Positions 1 to 11,035 are shown, counted from the first letter of the stretch. The stretch is 64,000 nucleotides of DNA from CAZLMW01 sp964560875 (GCA_964560875.1 CAZLMW010000011.1:1-64000); one strand, 5' to 3'. The notes: generated by a model from the letters alone, not told the origin. Numbers and translations are program-made.

Positions 1-55
1 TCGCCGCCGTGCACCATCGCCGCCGTGCACCATCGCCGCCGTGCACCATCGCCGC
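1..55. repeat. 16-bp tandem repeat at the left edge
   Basis: The unit TCGCCGCCGTGCACCA occurs three times without a change (1-16, 17-32, 33-48), followed by the first seven bases of a fourth copy (49-55). The array may continue to the left of the window. The unit length is not a multiple of three, so the array is unlikely to be coding. Bases 56-210 show no gene or motif. Confidence 0.9.
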
Positions 56-210
56 TCCGGCCGCTGCTAACCCGCAACGGCGACCGCCGGGCACCGGTCC
101 GCGATCGATGCTGAGCGCAGTGGAATTCACCGACGCCCGGCCTTGGGGTCGTTTCTGCCGCTGATGGAACGGCCGAGCCCTGACGGGCCGGCAGCGCAAA
201 CGCGATACCT

Positions 211-232
211 AAAAGTACAGTAGTGTACTTTT
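211..232 (-). terminator. Hairpin, probable terminator of the radical SAM gene
   Basis: AAAAGTACA and TGTACTTTT form a perfect 9-bp inverted repeat around a 4-base loop, 20 bases past the stop of the minus-strand gene at 253-1710. The stem ends in four T in either direction, so it could act as a weak bidirectional terminator. There is no long U-tract beyond the stem. Confidence 0.5.
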
Positions 233-252
233 GAGTGTGTCGGTTTCGGCCG

Positions 253-1710
253 TCAGGCTTTCTTGGACAAATCCAACACCGTGCCCTCGATGTAGTCCTC
301 GATCGCAAATCCGGGGTCTTCGCGGTCCGTCACGGCCTTGAGCTCGTCGCCGCCAAACACGTCCAGGTAACGCTGCCAGACGCCGACGCAGAGCCGGTCC
401 CAGTTGCAACCGCCGCAGATCGCCGCCGGTTTGACGCGCTCATCATCGCAGGTACGCCCGCCGGAGAAATCGCCGTAGCAGTCGTAGTGCTCGAGGTAGT
501 CGGGCATCACACACGGGGGCACGCAGGCGGATTGGCTGGTTTCGACAAGCAAGCCGGTGCGGCGGCCGAGCTCGAATGCCGCGGCAAACGGTCCGCTGCA
601 TTCGCTGAACCGAACGGCGCGCTTGGGATTGAGAAAGGCGTTGCCGCGCGGCATGGCATACGAAAACTGGAGGCGGTCGAGCCGTGGCCCCCAGCGATCC
701 CAGCAAAACGAGGCGAAATCGGGCACCTGGTCGAGATTGGGGCGCATCACCACGCAGGTGATCTTGATGCGAAAACCAAGCTCGGCAGCGGCATCGATCG
801 CGGCGAGTTTGGCCGCCAGTCGACTCGTGGGTGCGGCGCCAGGTCGCGGTCGAGCTGGCTCGGTGATGCCTTGCTTGAAGCGCTGCGCGAGGGGCATCGT
901 GGGTACGTCGAGTGCGCCGGTCATGCGGTCGGACAAGTGGCCGTCGATCGCGTGCAACGAAAAGCCGATGCCGAGACGATCGCGATAGGGCAGGTAGGGA
1001 TCAAGCGCGCCGGGTTCGCCGAGCCGCACGCCGTTGGTCTGCACGATGATGTCGCGCGCCCCCGCTTCATAGGCGATGCGCACATAGTCGGGCAGGGCTT
1101 TGACGAGGCTCGGTTCGCCGCCCGAGAAGATCACCTGGGACAGCGCGCCGGTCGGCAAGCGATCGAGGATATCGCGCAGCTCGGTCTTGGACGCGATGAT
1201 GTTGGCGTTGCCCTCGGTCGCGTTGCAGAAGATGCAGTTTTCGTCGCAATGGTCGGTGACGCGCAGGTACAGCTTCTTGCCGGGCATCACCTCGAGGTAT
1301 TCGTCCGGACGCGGCCGCCGAAAATAGCGATCGTGCAGATCTTCGGCGCTGAGTTGAGCGTCGCGGGAGACCCACTCGAGGCGTTTGGCGACCTCGTTGA
1401 GCAGAGCCTCGGTCACCCGATCAAAATCCGCGCCCCGGTAGCTGATATTCCACCGAGCGGTGCGCAAGAACGTATCTTCGGCGTCGCTGCGGGGCATGAC
1501 GAGCACGGCGAAGTCGCGCGGCTTGTCGTCAAACGCGACGTCCATGCGATGCAGATCGCCGATCGAGGACCAGCCCCCGACCGCGACGATGCCAATCCGA
1601 TCGCCCGCGGCGAGCTCAGCGGGTTTGACGATGTCGGCCAAAAAGCCGGCAAACCGCGGCACGGCGGCGGCGCTGCGAGCGATGACGGCGCGATCGAGAT
1701 GGGGTTCCAT
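253..1710 (-). CDS. Radical SAM protein with C-terminal Cys cluster
   Basis: This is a 485-residue protein. The 4Fe-4S/SAM motif CDENCIFC (Cys155, Cys159, Cys162) follows the strand KLYLRVTDH, and FSGGEPS comes about 35 residues later, as in the radical SAM barrel. The C-terminal 110 residues hold eight further Cys, including CVPPC and CGGCNWDRLC, which suggests auxiliary iron-sulfur clusters of SPASM or twitch type. The N-terminal 140 residues are unassigned. The start lies 39 bases past the stop of the VWA gene at 1750, so it may be the last gene of that operon; no strong ribosome binding site is visible. The substrate is unknown. SPASM-type enzymes usually modify peptides or proteins, but that is inference here. 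Confidence 0.85.
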   Translation of the reverse strand: MEPHLDRAVIARSAAAVPRFAGFLADIVKPAELAAGDRIGIVAVGGWSSIGDLHRMDVAFDDKPRDFAVLVMPRSDAEDTFLRTARWNISYRGADFDRVTEALLNEVAKRLEWVSRDAQLSAEDLHDRYFRRPRPDEYLEVMPGKKLYLRVTDHCDENCIFCNATEGNANIIASKTELRDILDRLPTGALSQVIFSGGEPSLVKALPDYVRIAYEAGARDIIVQTNGVRLGEPGALDPYLPYRDRLGIGFSLHAIDGHLSDRMTGALDVPTMPLAQRFKQGITEPARPRPGAAPTSRLAAKLAAIDAAAELGFRIKITCVVMRPNLDQVPDFASFCWDRWGPRLDRLQFSYAMPRGNAFLNPKRAVRFSECSGPFAAAFELGRRTGLLVETSQSACVPPCVMPDYLEHYDCYGDFSGGRTCDDERVKPAAICGGCNWDRLCVGVWQRYLDVFGGDELKAVTDREDPGFAIEDYIEGTVLDLSKKA

Positions 1711-1749
1711 GCGATGAACCGGAAAACAGGCGGTGTGGGGCTCCGCGAT

Positions 1750-4521
1750 TCAGCGGCGATCGTACCACGACCGGCTGGTGACTCGTCCGAGGCGAATCCG
1801 GCGCAGCGTGACGTCCATCAGCAGCAAGAGCAGCGCGAGCTTGACGAGGTCGGGCCATCGCCACTGCCAACGCATCCAGGTCTTGCCCCGGTTGTCCCGC
1901 CAATCGGCCGCGACCGCGCCACTGACGCCGCCCGTCGCCTTGACGATGCCGGGCAATGCGGTGCTGTCCGCGGACGCGATCCGGTACTCGTCGGGATAGG
2001 GATGAACCGCGGTGGCCTCTCCGATCGCGAGGGGCTTGGCGCCCTTGTTGGCCCGCAGCTCGACACGGACTTCGTAAGGTCCAACCTGGTCGAGGGGGGC
2101 GGACGTCTCGTAGCGACCAAGAGCAACTTCGGGCAACGGGACACGGCGCACGTCCCCGCTCGGCACCGTGATCTTCGCGACGCCATGCAGGTCGCGCAGG
2201 AACTGGTCATCTTCATCGACGGCATCTACAGCGATCCGCAACCGGGACCGATCGCGATGGACGGCGACGGCGACGCGTGTCCCGATCTCCTCTTGCAGCA
2301 AGTCGCGGATGAGCTGGCGCGCGAAGACGGCGTAGTCGGGCCAGTTGATCCAATGGTGAGCCCAGCGATTTTTCAGATCGGATGTCCAGACGGTGACTTT
2401 GCCGAGCCCCTGCCGCCACCGAACCAACAGTGGCGCGTTGGTCGACGTTCGCAGGATCTCGTGCGCGCCGGGCTTGACCTTTGAAGGCAAATACCCAAGC
2501 AGAATCGGAGCGTTGGGCAGGTCCACGCCTTTGAGCATGTCGACACGACCGCTGCCTGGGGCGCGCCGCACGCGGAATCGCTTCTCGACCACGGACTCGC
2601 CGCTGACCTCCTTGGTCTCGCGAACAAAGATGCGCGGCAAGGTCTCGGGGCGGTCGGTGAAATAGGATCGTCCGCCGCCGCGGTCGGCGATGGCTTCGAG
2701 CAAGCTCCGATCGACTTCAGCGCCGACGCCAACGCTCGTGACGGTCATGCCGGAGCGGCGCATCTGGTGAACGAGCCCGTCGATGCCGGCGCGCGGTGCC
2801 TTGCCGTCGGACAGCAGGATGACGTGTTTGACCCGAGCCGCCGCAGTGTTGAGCGCGTCGTAGGCTTGCTGCAAGCAGGGATAGATGTTGGTGCCGCCGC
2901 CAGCGGTGAGCCGGCCGATGTCGGTTGCGATGCGATAGCGGTTGCCGGCGCGTTGCAGCCGAACGACCGCGCGCGTGACGTTGTCGAACGCGAAGATGCC
3001 GATCTTGTCATCGTGTCCGAGCGCTTCAGCGGTGGCGCGCGCGGCTTCCTTGGCGAGCTCGATCTTGGTGCCTTGCATGGACCCGCTGCGATCGATGCAC
3101 AGGACCATCGCGATGGTGGGCTGTTGGATCTCCGACTCGATCTCGACGCGCACCGGAAGCACATGCTTGTCGAGGTATGTGCCCTGGTAGCCGCCCGAGC
3201 CGAGGCTGTCCTCACCGCCGATCACGAGCAAGCCGCCGCCGGCCCTGGCATAGGCGTGCAGGTTGCGCATATCGCCGTCTGTGAGCTGCGGGACGCCGGC
3301 GCGGGAGATCCTGGCGACGTCGGACAGAATGATCGCGCTGTAGCGACGCAGTTCGCCGATCGTGCGCGGCAATGCGTCGGGCGGTCGCGTCTGGACCTCG
3401 TAGTCGTCGGCAAGCGCGCGGGTGAGATACAGGGACTGGCCGCGCGCGCCTTCGATGTAGAGCAACCGCGGCCGCGCATGGACGACGACGCTGGTGCGCA
3501 TGGCGTTGTTGCCGGCGAAGCGATCGGAGCCTTCCGCGAGCTTGCATTGGACCCGTAACTGGTGGGTCCCGCCATCGCGAATTCGGAGCTTGCCCAGGAC
3601 GATTCGGTGGGTCCCCGGCCTGACTGCAATCGTGCGATTGAGGTGCTTGATCGACTTGCCGTCCACACTGCAAGCGACGGTAGCGGGAGCGGTTGCTCGC
3701 ACGTGCACGGCCGCTTCGAAAGGCAGGTTGGAGCGAATCTTCGGAGGCACTTCGAACCGCTCGACCAGGAACTCGGCAGCCACGGGACTCTTTTCGCGCT
3801 TGGGCGTGTGGACGCGAACACCGATCGCCGCCAGGGACCCGACCAGCTCGGTGGCGTCACCGTCGGTTTCGATGCCGTCGCTCCAGATCACGGCGTGTAC
3901 AATCCTTCCTTCGTCGACAAGACCAACCGCGGTGTTGAGCGCCGACTCGAGGTCGGACGACAAGCCGGTCTTCGCGTCACGGGAAAGGTCGGGGCCAGCG
4001 AGTTCGGCGGCGTCGGTGGCGGTCGGCGGCCACGGGAGGCGGCGGGCCTGGCGATCAAACCGCACCACATCGACGCGCAGCTCGGGATCGGCCTGCATCG
4101 CCTTGCCATCGGCGAGGATCGCGGCGCCAGCTTGCCTCAGCATCACATCGGGGACGGACGCTGAACGGTCGACGAGGTGGATGATCTGCACGCCCCGCGG
4201 GGTCTGTTGGCGGCTGCGAGGGCCCGCGAGAGCGACCGCGATCACCGCAATGAGTCCCATGCGCAGCGCGACCTGGAGAGCCTGCTGCACACGTGGCAAG
4301 TCGGTAAGCGACCACGCCGCTCCAACCGGGACAACGAACGCGAGAAGGGCCCACCACAGGTGCTCGGGCCACGCAAACTGCCACTGCCCAAGGCCTTCGG
4401 GCTGCAAGAGACCGTCGCGAACCTGCAGCCACCAAACCGCGGTCGATGCGGCGGCCACGACCCAGGCCACGGACCACAGGACACGCAAACGTGCTGGATT
4501 GGCGGGAAGGCGGCGGCTCAA
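1750..4521 (-). CDS. Membrane VWA protein with amidotransferase-like fold
   Basis: I start this 923-residue protein at a TTG at 4521. AGGAGG lies five bases upstream, and the TTG overlaps the stop of the preceding gene (TTGA). An in-frame start at 4596 is possible but lacks this signal. In order there are three N-terminal membrane segments; a VWA-like region with the metal-site motif DRSAS; a class I glutamine-amidotransferase-like segment (GGGLLVIGGEDS), without an obvious catalytic Cys; a second VWA domain with DRSGS and GGGTN; a beta-rich region; and a last membrane helix near the C-terminus (LVKLALLLLLMDV). Such proteins sit with MoxR, DUF58 and BatA in gram-negative bacteria and are thought to act in envelope stress or complex assembly. 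It is a distant paralogue of the gene at 21398-23641. Confidence 0.85.
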   Translation of the reverse strand: MSRRLPANPARLRVLWSVAWVVAAASTAVWWLQVRDGLLQPEGLGQWQFAWPEHLWWALLAFVVPVGAAWSLTDLPRVQQALQVALRMGLIAVIAVALAGPRSRQQTPRGVQIIHLVDRSASVPDVMLRQAGAAILADGKAMQADPELRVDVVRFDRQARRLPWPPTATDAAELAGPDLSRDAKTGLSSDLESALNTAVGLVDEGRIVHAVIWSDGIETDGDATELVGSLAAIGVRVHTPKREKSPVAAEFLVERFEVPPKIRSNLPFEAAVHVRATAPATVACSVDGKSIKHLNRTIAVRPGTHRIVLGKLRIRDGGTHQLRVQCKLAEGSDRFAGNNAMRTSVVVHARPRLLYIEGARGQSLYLTRALADDYEVQTRPPDALPRTIGELRRYSAIILSDVARISRAGVPQLTDGDMRNLHAYARAGGGLLVIGGEDSLGSGGYQGTYLDKHVLPVRVEIESEIQQPTIAMVLCIDRSGSMQGTKIELAKEAARATAEALGHDDKIGIFAFDNVTRAVVRLQRAGNRYRIATDIGRLTAGGGTNIYPCLQQAYDALNTAAARVKHVILLSDGKAPRAGIDGLVHQMRRSGMTVTSVGVGAEVDRSLLEAIADRGGGRSYFTDRPETLPRIFVRETKEVSGESVVEKRFRVRRAPGSGRVDMLKGVDLPNAPILLGYLPSKVKPGAHEILRTSTNAPLLVRWRQGLGKVTVWTSDLKNRWAHHWINWPDYAVFARQLIRDLLQEEIGTRVAVAVHRDRSRLRIAVDAVDEDDQFLRDLHGVAKITVPSGDVRRVPLPEVALGRYETSAPLDQVGPYEVRVELRANKGAKPLAIGEATAVHPYPDEYRIASADSTALPGIVKATGGVSGAVAADWRDNRGKTWMRWQWRWPDLVKLALLLLLMDVTLRRIRLGRVTSRSWYDRR

Positions 4522-6569
4522 ACCGTCCTCCTGCGCACGTAGAGCCACCATTCGCCGGCGACCAGGACCATCGCTGCCAACAGCAGGTAGATCCACGCTT
4601 GGCGAGGAGGCGGCTGGTTGCGGGACTGCTCATCGGCAGGCGGCGCAGCCCACGCGGTTCGAATAGGGCGCACCTGGTCGGGTCGCTCGGTCGCGGGAAG
4701 CCGGGTCGGGCGGACAATCCGCTGCTCTTCTGCACGCCACTCGTGCACGCCGGAGACACCGCTTGAGCACGTGATCATCCGGCCGGCGACACGAGCGGGC
4801 CGCGGTTTTCCCGACGGTGAATACCAGGTCCATTTGCGCCCGGCGACCGGTGTCTCAATCCCCCAGACCAGGCCGACTTCGAGCGGCGTGAGCAACGGGT
4901 TTTCCTCGCCGACCAGCCATTCCAGCGCGTTGACCATCAGCAACGGCAAGGCATAGCGGCCGCCGATATCCGTCTCCAGCACGTCGAGCCCGAAATCGAG
5001 GCGCCGGACCCCGTCGTCGCTGGCCGTGAAGATCGGCGCGCCGGAACCATCTACCGCGAGCACACGGTCGCCCGACACACGAGTCACGACCCTGGCCTTG
5101 TCGATGTTCACATCGTGGAAGACAACGCCGGCCATGACGGGATGCTCGGCCGAGCGGATCTTGAGATCGATGCCCTCGACGATCCGCGGCTTCTGTTCTT
5201 TGTTGCCGGCGACGAGCGCGAGCCGCAAACCGGGCGTTCCCGGCGGCAGTTCAGCCGCGACGCCATCGAGAACGACGACATCGATTCCATGCTTTCCCCG
5301 CGCGGCGGTCGTCCAGTCTTCGGGCTTGTAGCGCTCGGGGGTCACGCGTTTGACCTGCGCGCGATCGTCGGCGTGAAGGGCGGCTTCGAGAAAGAGGTTG
5401 TCACGTCCGGATACGAGCAAAACGCCAAGGTCGCGACGGGCTGCGAGCACGGCAAAGCCAACGTCGTCGTAGGGGGCGAGGTCGGTCATCGCCGTGTTTT
5501 CGCCGGGTTTGACGCGCACAGCGAAACGCCCGGCCGCGAGGGGCAACCGATCGAAAGCGACCGTGGTGGTGCGGCGCGCGGCGAGAGCTACGGTCCGCAC
5601 GGCCTTGAGCGCGCCGGCTCGGCGGAAGTCGCGATCGGAGTGGGCGGTTGAGCTCGCGTGTACGGATACCACCGCGTCCACGGGTTTGGCGGTGTCGTTG
5701 CGAACCTGGGCGAGCAGGAGACCGCGACCGGGATCGCCGGGCAACGAACGAACGCTCACCTGGACGATGGCGAGGTTGTCGAGCGACGTCACAGGATCGC
5801 CGCCGGGTTTGGGACGCGGGCCGACCGCGATTTGCTGTAGCGAACCGGCGACGGATGCCCCGTCGCCATCGTTACTTGAGGCGCCGTCGTTGCTCGCGTC
5901 GCCGTCGATGCTTGGGCCGCCGTCGCTGATCATGACGATTCGTGCGCCGGGCCGACCAGACACGCCGTCGGTAGCGACCGCGAGCGCCTTGGCGCGGGCA
6001 AACCCGGCATCCGAAGCGACGATGGAGCCGATCGCGCGCTCGAAAACGTCCGGATCGTCGGTCCATCCACCCCGGGTCCGGACGCGTGAATCCGCGCTGA
6101 TCACGAGCACCTTTTCCAGCGGTTGGCGCGCATCGAAGAGCTCGCGTGCCTTGCGAATCGCCTCGGCCAAGCGCGTGATGCGCGGACCGTGTGGGTCGTC
6201 TGGGGGCCGTGTGCCATCGAGCGTTCTCATTGACGCCGAGGTGTCGATCACGATCGCCGTGTGTTGAGGCGCAAATGAACGCGGCTCGGAGCATCCGCGC
6301 AGGCCCAGGATCCCTTCGCCGACTCCGGCAAGCATCAACGCGGCGATCGTCCACATCAGCAGCATGGACAGCAGCCGTCGCCACCGACGCCCCATCGCCC
6401 GCGCTTCGGCCTGCGCGATCACCCGCTGCCACAACCCGCCGAAGGGCACCTCCACGCGGCGCCGACGAGGACGCAACAAGTACAGCAGCGCGATGCCTCC
6501 GAGCACCGCACCGACCAGGGTCAGCCACGGTTGCCAGGCCGCCATTGGAGCCATCGCGGTTGGATTCAT
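4518..6569 (-). CDS. BatA-like VWA membrane protein
   Basis: The 683-residue product begins with a double membrane-anchor domain of the BatA N-terminal type (PWLTLVGAVLGGIALLYLL, then a basic stretch and a second helix near residues 66-82). A VWA domain follows with the intact metal-site motif DTSAS. Beta-rich and amidotransferase-fold-like sequence comes next, and a C-terminal helix (IYLLLAAMVLVAGEWWLYV) ends the protein. Its ATG overlaps the TGA of the DUF58 gene (ATGA at 6566-6569), and its own TGA overlaps the TTG of the next gene, so translation is probably coupled. In the family, BatA-type proteins act at the inner membrane with MoxR ATPases; the exact client is unknown. Confidence 0.85.
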   Translation of the reverse strand: MNPTAMAPMAAWQPWLTLVGAVLGGIALLYLLRPRRRRVEVPFGGLWQRVIAQAEARAMGRRWRRLLSMLLMWTIAALMLAGVGEGILGLRGCSEPRSFAPQHTAIVIDTSASMRTLDGTRPPDDPHGPRITRLAEAIRKARELFDARQPLEKVLVISADSRVRTRGGWTDDPDVFERAIGSIVASDAGFARAKALAVATDGVSGRPGARIVMISDGGPSIDGDASNDGASSNDGDGASVAGSLQQIAVGPRPKPGGDPVTSLDNLAIVQVSVRSLPGDPGRGLLLAQVRNDTAKPVDAVVSVHASSTAHSDRDFRRAGALKAVRTVALAARRTTTVAFDRLPLAAGRFAVRVKPGENTAMTDLAPYDDVGFAVLAARRDLGVLLVSGRDNLFLEAALHADDRAQVKRVTPERYKPEDWTTAARGKHGIDVVVLDGVAAELPPGTPGLRLALVAGNKEQKPRIVEGIDLKIRSAEHPVMAGVVFHDVNIDKARVVTRVSGDRVLAVDGSGAPIFTASDDGVRRLDFGLDVLETDIGGRYALPLLMVNALEWLVGEENPLLTPLEVGLVWGIETPVAGRKWTWYSPSGKPRPARVAGRMITCSSGVSGVHEWRAEEQRIVRPTRLPATERPDQVRPIRTAWAAPPADEQSRNQPPPRQAWIYLLLAAMVLVAGEWWLYVRRRTV

Positions 6570-7473
6570 CCGAGGAACCCGCCGCTGCGAAAGACCTTCA
6601 TCACCACGTCATCGAAGGGCACGCCGACGTCGACCTGCAGGTGGCGCGCGCCCATTTGGGTTGCTGCGTTGCTGATCTCGAGCGTGAACGCCTCAAATGC
6701 CCGCTGGTATGCGCTGAGCAGGTCAGGGGTCAGACAGATGTCGCGAACGTCGCCGGACTCGCAATCGACGAGCTGCAGGTCGCCGAAGTGTCCGCCATCG
6801 AGGATCCGCTGGTCGCTCAGCTGCACCACGAGCGTCTCGAAGCCGCGATAGGCGAGCATTCGCAGCCCGTCACCAAGGCCGGATGGGTCGTAGAAATCGC
6901 TGATCAACACCACCAGGCCGCGTCGCAGCCGGGCTCGAGCGAAGTCCCTCATGGCGCCGCTGATCGCGGTGTTTCCGGACACTTCCAACGTCGACAGCTG
7001 GCGCAGGATGCGAAAGAACTGGCCCTTGCCGCGCAGCGAACGCTCCGGCCGGATGATCTTGTCGGTGAACGGCACAACGGCCACGCGATCGAGGTTGGAA
7101 AGCGAGATGTACGCAAGCGCCGCCGCGATCTGCAGCGCGCGGTCGAACAGCGTGATCTCGCCCGGTGGTGCCATGCCCATCGAACGCGAGGCGTCGACCA
7201 TGAAATAGACGCTCAGGTCCTCTTCTTCTTCGTATTGGCGCAACAAGAGGCGCTCGGTACGCCCGTAGACCTTCCAGTCGAGGTGTTTGGGGTCATCGCC
7301 GGGCGTGTAATCGCGGTGGTCGGCGAATTCGATTCCGCCGCCGATCTTCTTGCTGCGCCGCTGCGCACGCTGGCCGGAGGTGACCATACGCCGGGCGATC
7401 AGCGCGAGGTGTTCGGTGCGCCGCAGAAACCCCGCGTCGAACAGGTCCTCACGAATACGGGAGGCTGGGGCGG

Positions 7474-7477
<4 letters not shown>
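6566..7477 (-). CDS. DUF58 protein
   Basis: This 303-residue protein has the DUF58 hallmark: YTPGDDPKHLDWKVYGRTE near residues 57-75, then EEEEDLSVYFMVDASRSMG. The DASRS motif fits a VWA-like metal-binding fold. The GTG start overlaps the stop of the MoxR gene (GTGA), and the stop overlaps the start of the BatA-like gene. DUF58 proteins are near-constant partners of MoxR AAA+ ATPases and are presumed to be part of the MoxR machine. There is no signal peptide, so a cytoplasmic location is likely. Confidence 0.92.
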
Positions 7478-8490
<1,013 letters not shown>

Positions 8491-8542
8491 CGGGGCTCCG
8501 AGGGTGTCGGTGAGGGGGCGTCGCAGGGAAGCGCGAACGGGT

Positions 8543-10804
8543 TCAGGGCGCTTTGGCGGGCGCGGCGCGGGGACGGATCAACTCGAAATAGCGTCGAACG
8601 AGAGCGCGGCGTCCAACCGGCAGACCTTCCTTGGCGATCATGCTCTCGGCGACCTCGCTGTAGTCGGCGTACACGGACCGCCACGACTGGCGCGCAAAGC
8701 CCTTCTTGGCCGCGTCGAGGAAGACCTGCTTGACCGTGGGGCCTTCGTTATCGATGCCGCGCACCTTCTCGGTGCGTCCAACGCCGATTCGCTTGGATTT
8801 GCCGGGCCCCTTGGGATCGTTGCCGTCGTCGATGCCAACCCCTTCGCCGCCGCCCTTTGGAGGACCGCCCGCCTGCCGCATCATCCGCATCCGCGGGTTC
8901 TCGGGCATGTCGGAGTCGCCAAGTTTGTAGCTGTAGTGACGCTTCTTCTTACGTTGAGCGGACGATCCCGAGCTGCCGCGCGCCTGGGCCCGCTTTTCCG
9001 AAGCCTTGCGCCCCGCCGCCTTTGCCTGCCGCATCCGGTCGCGACGGCCCTGGCCCGCTTTCTTCTTGCCCTGGCCGCTTTTGCCCGCCTGTTTGCGCCG
9101 TTGCCGCGCGCGCCGTTCGAAATCGCGACGAGACGCCGACCGCCGCCCTGCTCGGCCCATCGACTCGCGCAGCTGGCGCATCCGAGACTGGCCGATCCGC
9201 TGAGCCTGGCGCTGCTTTTGTTGCTGGCTCATCCGGCGCATCTGTTGTGACGCGCGCCGCATTGATTTGCGGAACTTCTGCTGACGTTGCTTGTGCTGAC
9301 GGCGCGCCTCGTCCTGCGCCTTCTTGCGATTTCCACGCCGCCCGAGCCGCCGCTTGTTGCGCTGTCGACGCAGCTCATTCATCGCCTTCTTGGTCTGGCG
9401 CTGCAGCCGCTGGAGCCGGTATTTCGCGGCCTCCATGTCGCCGTGCTTGCGACGCAGCTGTTGGTGATTTCGGCGCGCGCTGCGAAGCCGTCTTCGATCC
9501 GCGCTGCTCAGCCCGCCCTGGCGTCGCCGTTTTTGGGTCAGCCGCTGAATTCGCTTTTTCAACTCATCGAAACGTTTGGGAATCTTCCGGTCACCGAGCT
9601 TCTTGGCGAACTTCTCCGCGACCTTGATCCACTTGTCGAGCTCCTTGTCGGTCCAGTTCTTGTTCGCGAGCTTTTCGACCATCTTCGCGATGCCATCGAG
9701 GCTCTTGTTCTCGGAGGCCTTGCGCAGCTCTTCCCGTTCTTTGCCCTTCGGTGCGTCGGCGAGGCTCTCCTTCATCGCGCGAGAGATGGAGTTGCGGACC
9801 GCCTTGTCCTCGGACGCTTGCCGTTGCTCGCGCTCGGCCGCGGATTTGCGCTGTTGGGCCGCTTTCTTGGGGTCCTTGCCGGCGTTGGGAGAGCGCGAGT
9901 TGGCGCCGCCGGGTTCACGCGGATCGCTCTTGGAGGGTTTTTGACGCTGCAGCTCAGCGAGCTTTTCCATCGCGTCGCGTTTGTCGATCCGAGCGTTCAC
10001 AACGTCGTCGAGCACCTTGCGTACCTTGCCGAGCCAAGCCTTGGTCGCGCCGTCGTCGAGCTGCGCTTCGATGTCCTGGAGCAGCTCCACGTCGGCGGCG
10101 ATCAGCTCGAGGTCGTCTTCTCCGAGGAGCTCAGCGGCGGAACGGAGGTGCGGGACGGCGACGGGCAGACCAACGTCGACGGCATCATGCGTACCCGGAT
10201 CGCGCTCGGCCAGCAGCCAGGCGACGGGCACGAGGATCCCGATCAAGGCGATCGCTGCACCCCCGAGGGCCCATCCGACGTGGCGTGGACGACGCACCGG
10301 GACGATCGCCTTTACGTCGACGTTTTGACCCCAGGCCACGGCCTCCGCTGCCTGGATCTCGGCCCACGCGTCCTCGCGGCCGACGGCGGCAAGTTCAAAT
10401 GCGGTCGCGACCCGGTCCATCCCTTGGCCGCGTTCGTCGACCAACATGGCGGCCGAAAACCAGCGATGGCGATGGGCGACGATCCACGCACCGCTGACGA
10501 CGGCGACCGCGGCCACCGCGAACATCCAATTGCCATCGTCCGCGACGAAAGCGCCGCGAATCAGCAGCGCCACGACACCAAAAACAGCGGCCCAGATGGC
10601 GACGCTGACGGCGGTGCGATCAGCCGTGACCAACAGCCACGAGCGACGGCGGACAGCACCGAGAAGCTCGATCAGGGGTTGAATGCGTTGAACGGCGACC
10701 GGTTGCATCGCCCCGGGTGCGACGTCGACGGGCGAACGACGCGCCCATTGCCCGGCGAGCGCGGTGTCCGGTCCCTCGTTGTGTTCGACCGACAGCATTA
10801 TCAC
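8543..10804 (-). CDS. Arg/Lys/Gln-rich membrane protein, DUF4175-like layout
   Basis: This 753-residue protein (GTG start at 10804; an ATG at 10708 is an alternative) opens with two membrane helices near residues 63-84 and 90-110 and a third near 177-198. The middle half, roughly residues 300-640, is predicted almost entirely helical and extremely basic, with runs such as RRLRSARRNHQQLRRKHG and long stretches of Arg, Lys, Gln and Met with very few acidic residues. The last 80 residues look like a small folded domain. The layout of membrane anchor plus long coiled region upstream of MoxR resembles DUF4175-type proteins, but I cannot confirm the family. It is probably the first gene of the MoxR/BatA operon. 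Confidence 0.75.
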   Translation of the reverse strand: MIMLSVEHNEGPDTALAGQWARRSPVDVAPGAMQPVAVQRIQPLIELLGAVRRRSWLLVTADRTAVSVAIWAAVFGVVALLIRGAFVADDGNWMFAVAAVAVVSGAWIVAHRHRWFSAAMLVDERGQGMDRVATAFELAAVGREDAWAEIQAAEAVAWGQNVDVKAIVPVRRPRHVGWALGGAAIALIGILVPVAWLLAERDPGTHDAVDVGLPVAVPHLRSAAELLGEDDLELIAADVELLQDIEAQLDDGATKAWLGKVRKVLDDVVNARIDKRDAMEKLAELQRQKPSKSDPREPGGANSRSPNAGKDPKKAAQQRKSAAEREQRQASEDKAVRNSISRAMKESLADAPKGKEREELRKASENKSLDGIAKMVEKLANKNWTDKELDKWIKVAEKFAKKLGDRKIPKRFDELKKRIQRLTQKRRRQGGLSSADRRRLRSARRNHQQLRRKHGDMEAAKYRLQRLQRQTKKAMNELRRQRNKRRLGRRGNRKKAQDEARRQHKQRQQKFRKSMRRASQQMRRMSQQQKQRQAQRIGQSRMRQLRESMGRAGRRSASRRDFERRARQRRKQAGKSGQGKKKAGQGRRDRMRQAKAAGRKASEKRAQARGSSGSSAQRKKKRHYSYKLGDSDMPENPRMRMMRQAGGPPKGGGEGVGIDDGNDPKGPGKSKRIGVGRTEKVRGIDNEGPTVKQVFLDAAKKGFARQSWRSVYADYSEVAESMIAKEGLPVGRRALVRRYFELIRPRAAPAKAP

Positions 10805-10921
10805 CCCGACGCATAACGCCCGATCGGGCGACCCGCATTCCTTCTGTCGGCGTGTAACCGACGGCGGACAGCGTCGCGCTCATCTCAACGGGTCATGGCC
10901 CTTCGCGATTCGCGCCCTTGA

Positions 10922-10950
10922 ATTCGACCTGAGCCCGGCAGCAGCGTCAA
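10922..10950 (-). promoter_or_regulatory. Possible sigma-70 promoter of the MoxR/BatA operon
   Basis: On the minus strand TTGACG (10950-10945) and TCGAAT (10927-10922) are separated by 17 bases, matching the -35 and -10 consensus at 5/6 and 4/6 positions. It points at the gene starting at 10804, about 118 bases downstream. The rest of the 10805-11035 gap shows no gene. Confidence 0.4.
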
Positions 10951-11035
10951 ACGACACGCGCCGCTCTTTGCTGTTGACGCGCGAGGACGACCATCGGTCT
11001 GCGCAGTACGTGACCTGAACGATGCGATTTGAAGC

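Noticed and set aside
9287..10816. A 509-codon open frame on the plus strand
   Set aside because: It is antisense to the Arg/Lys-rich membrane protein; the real frame has membrane helices and lies in a conserved operon.
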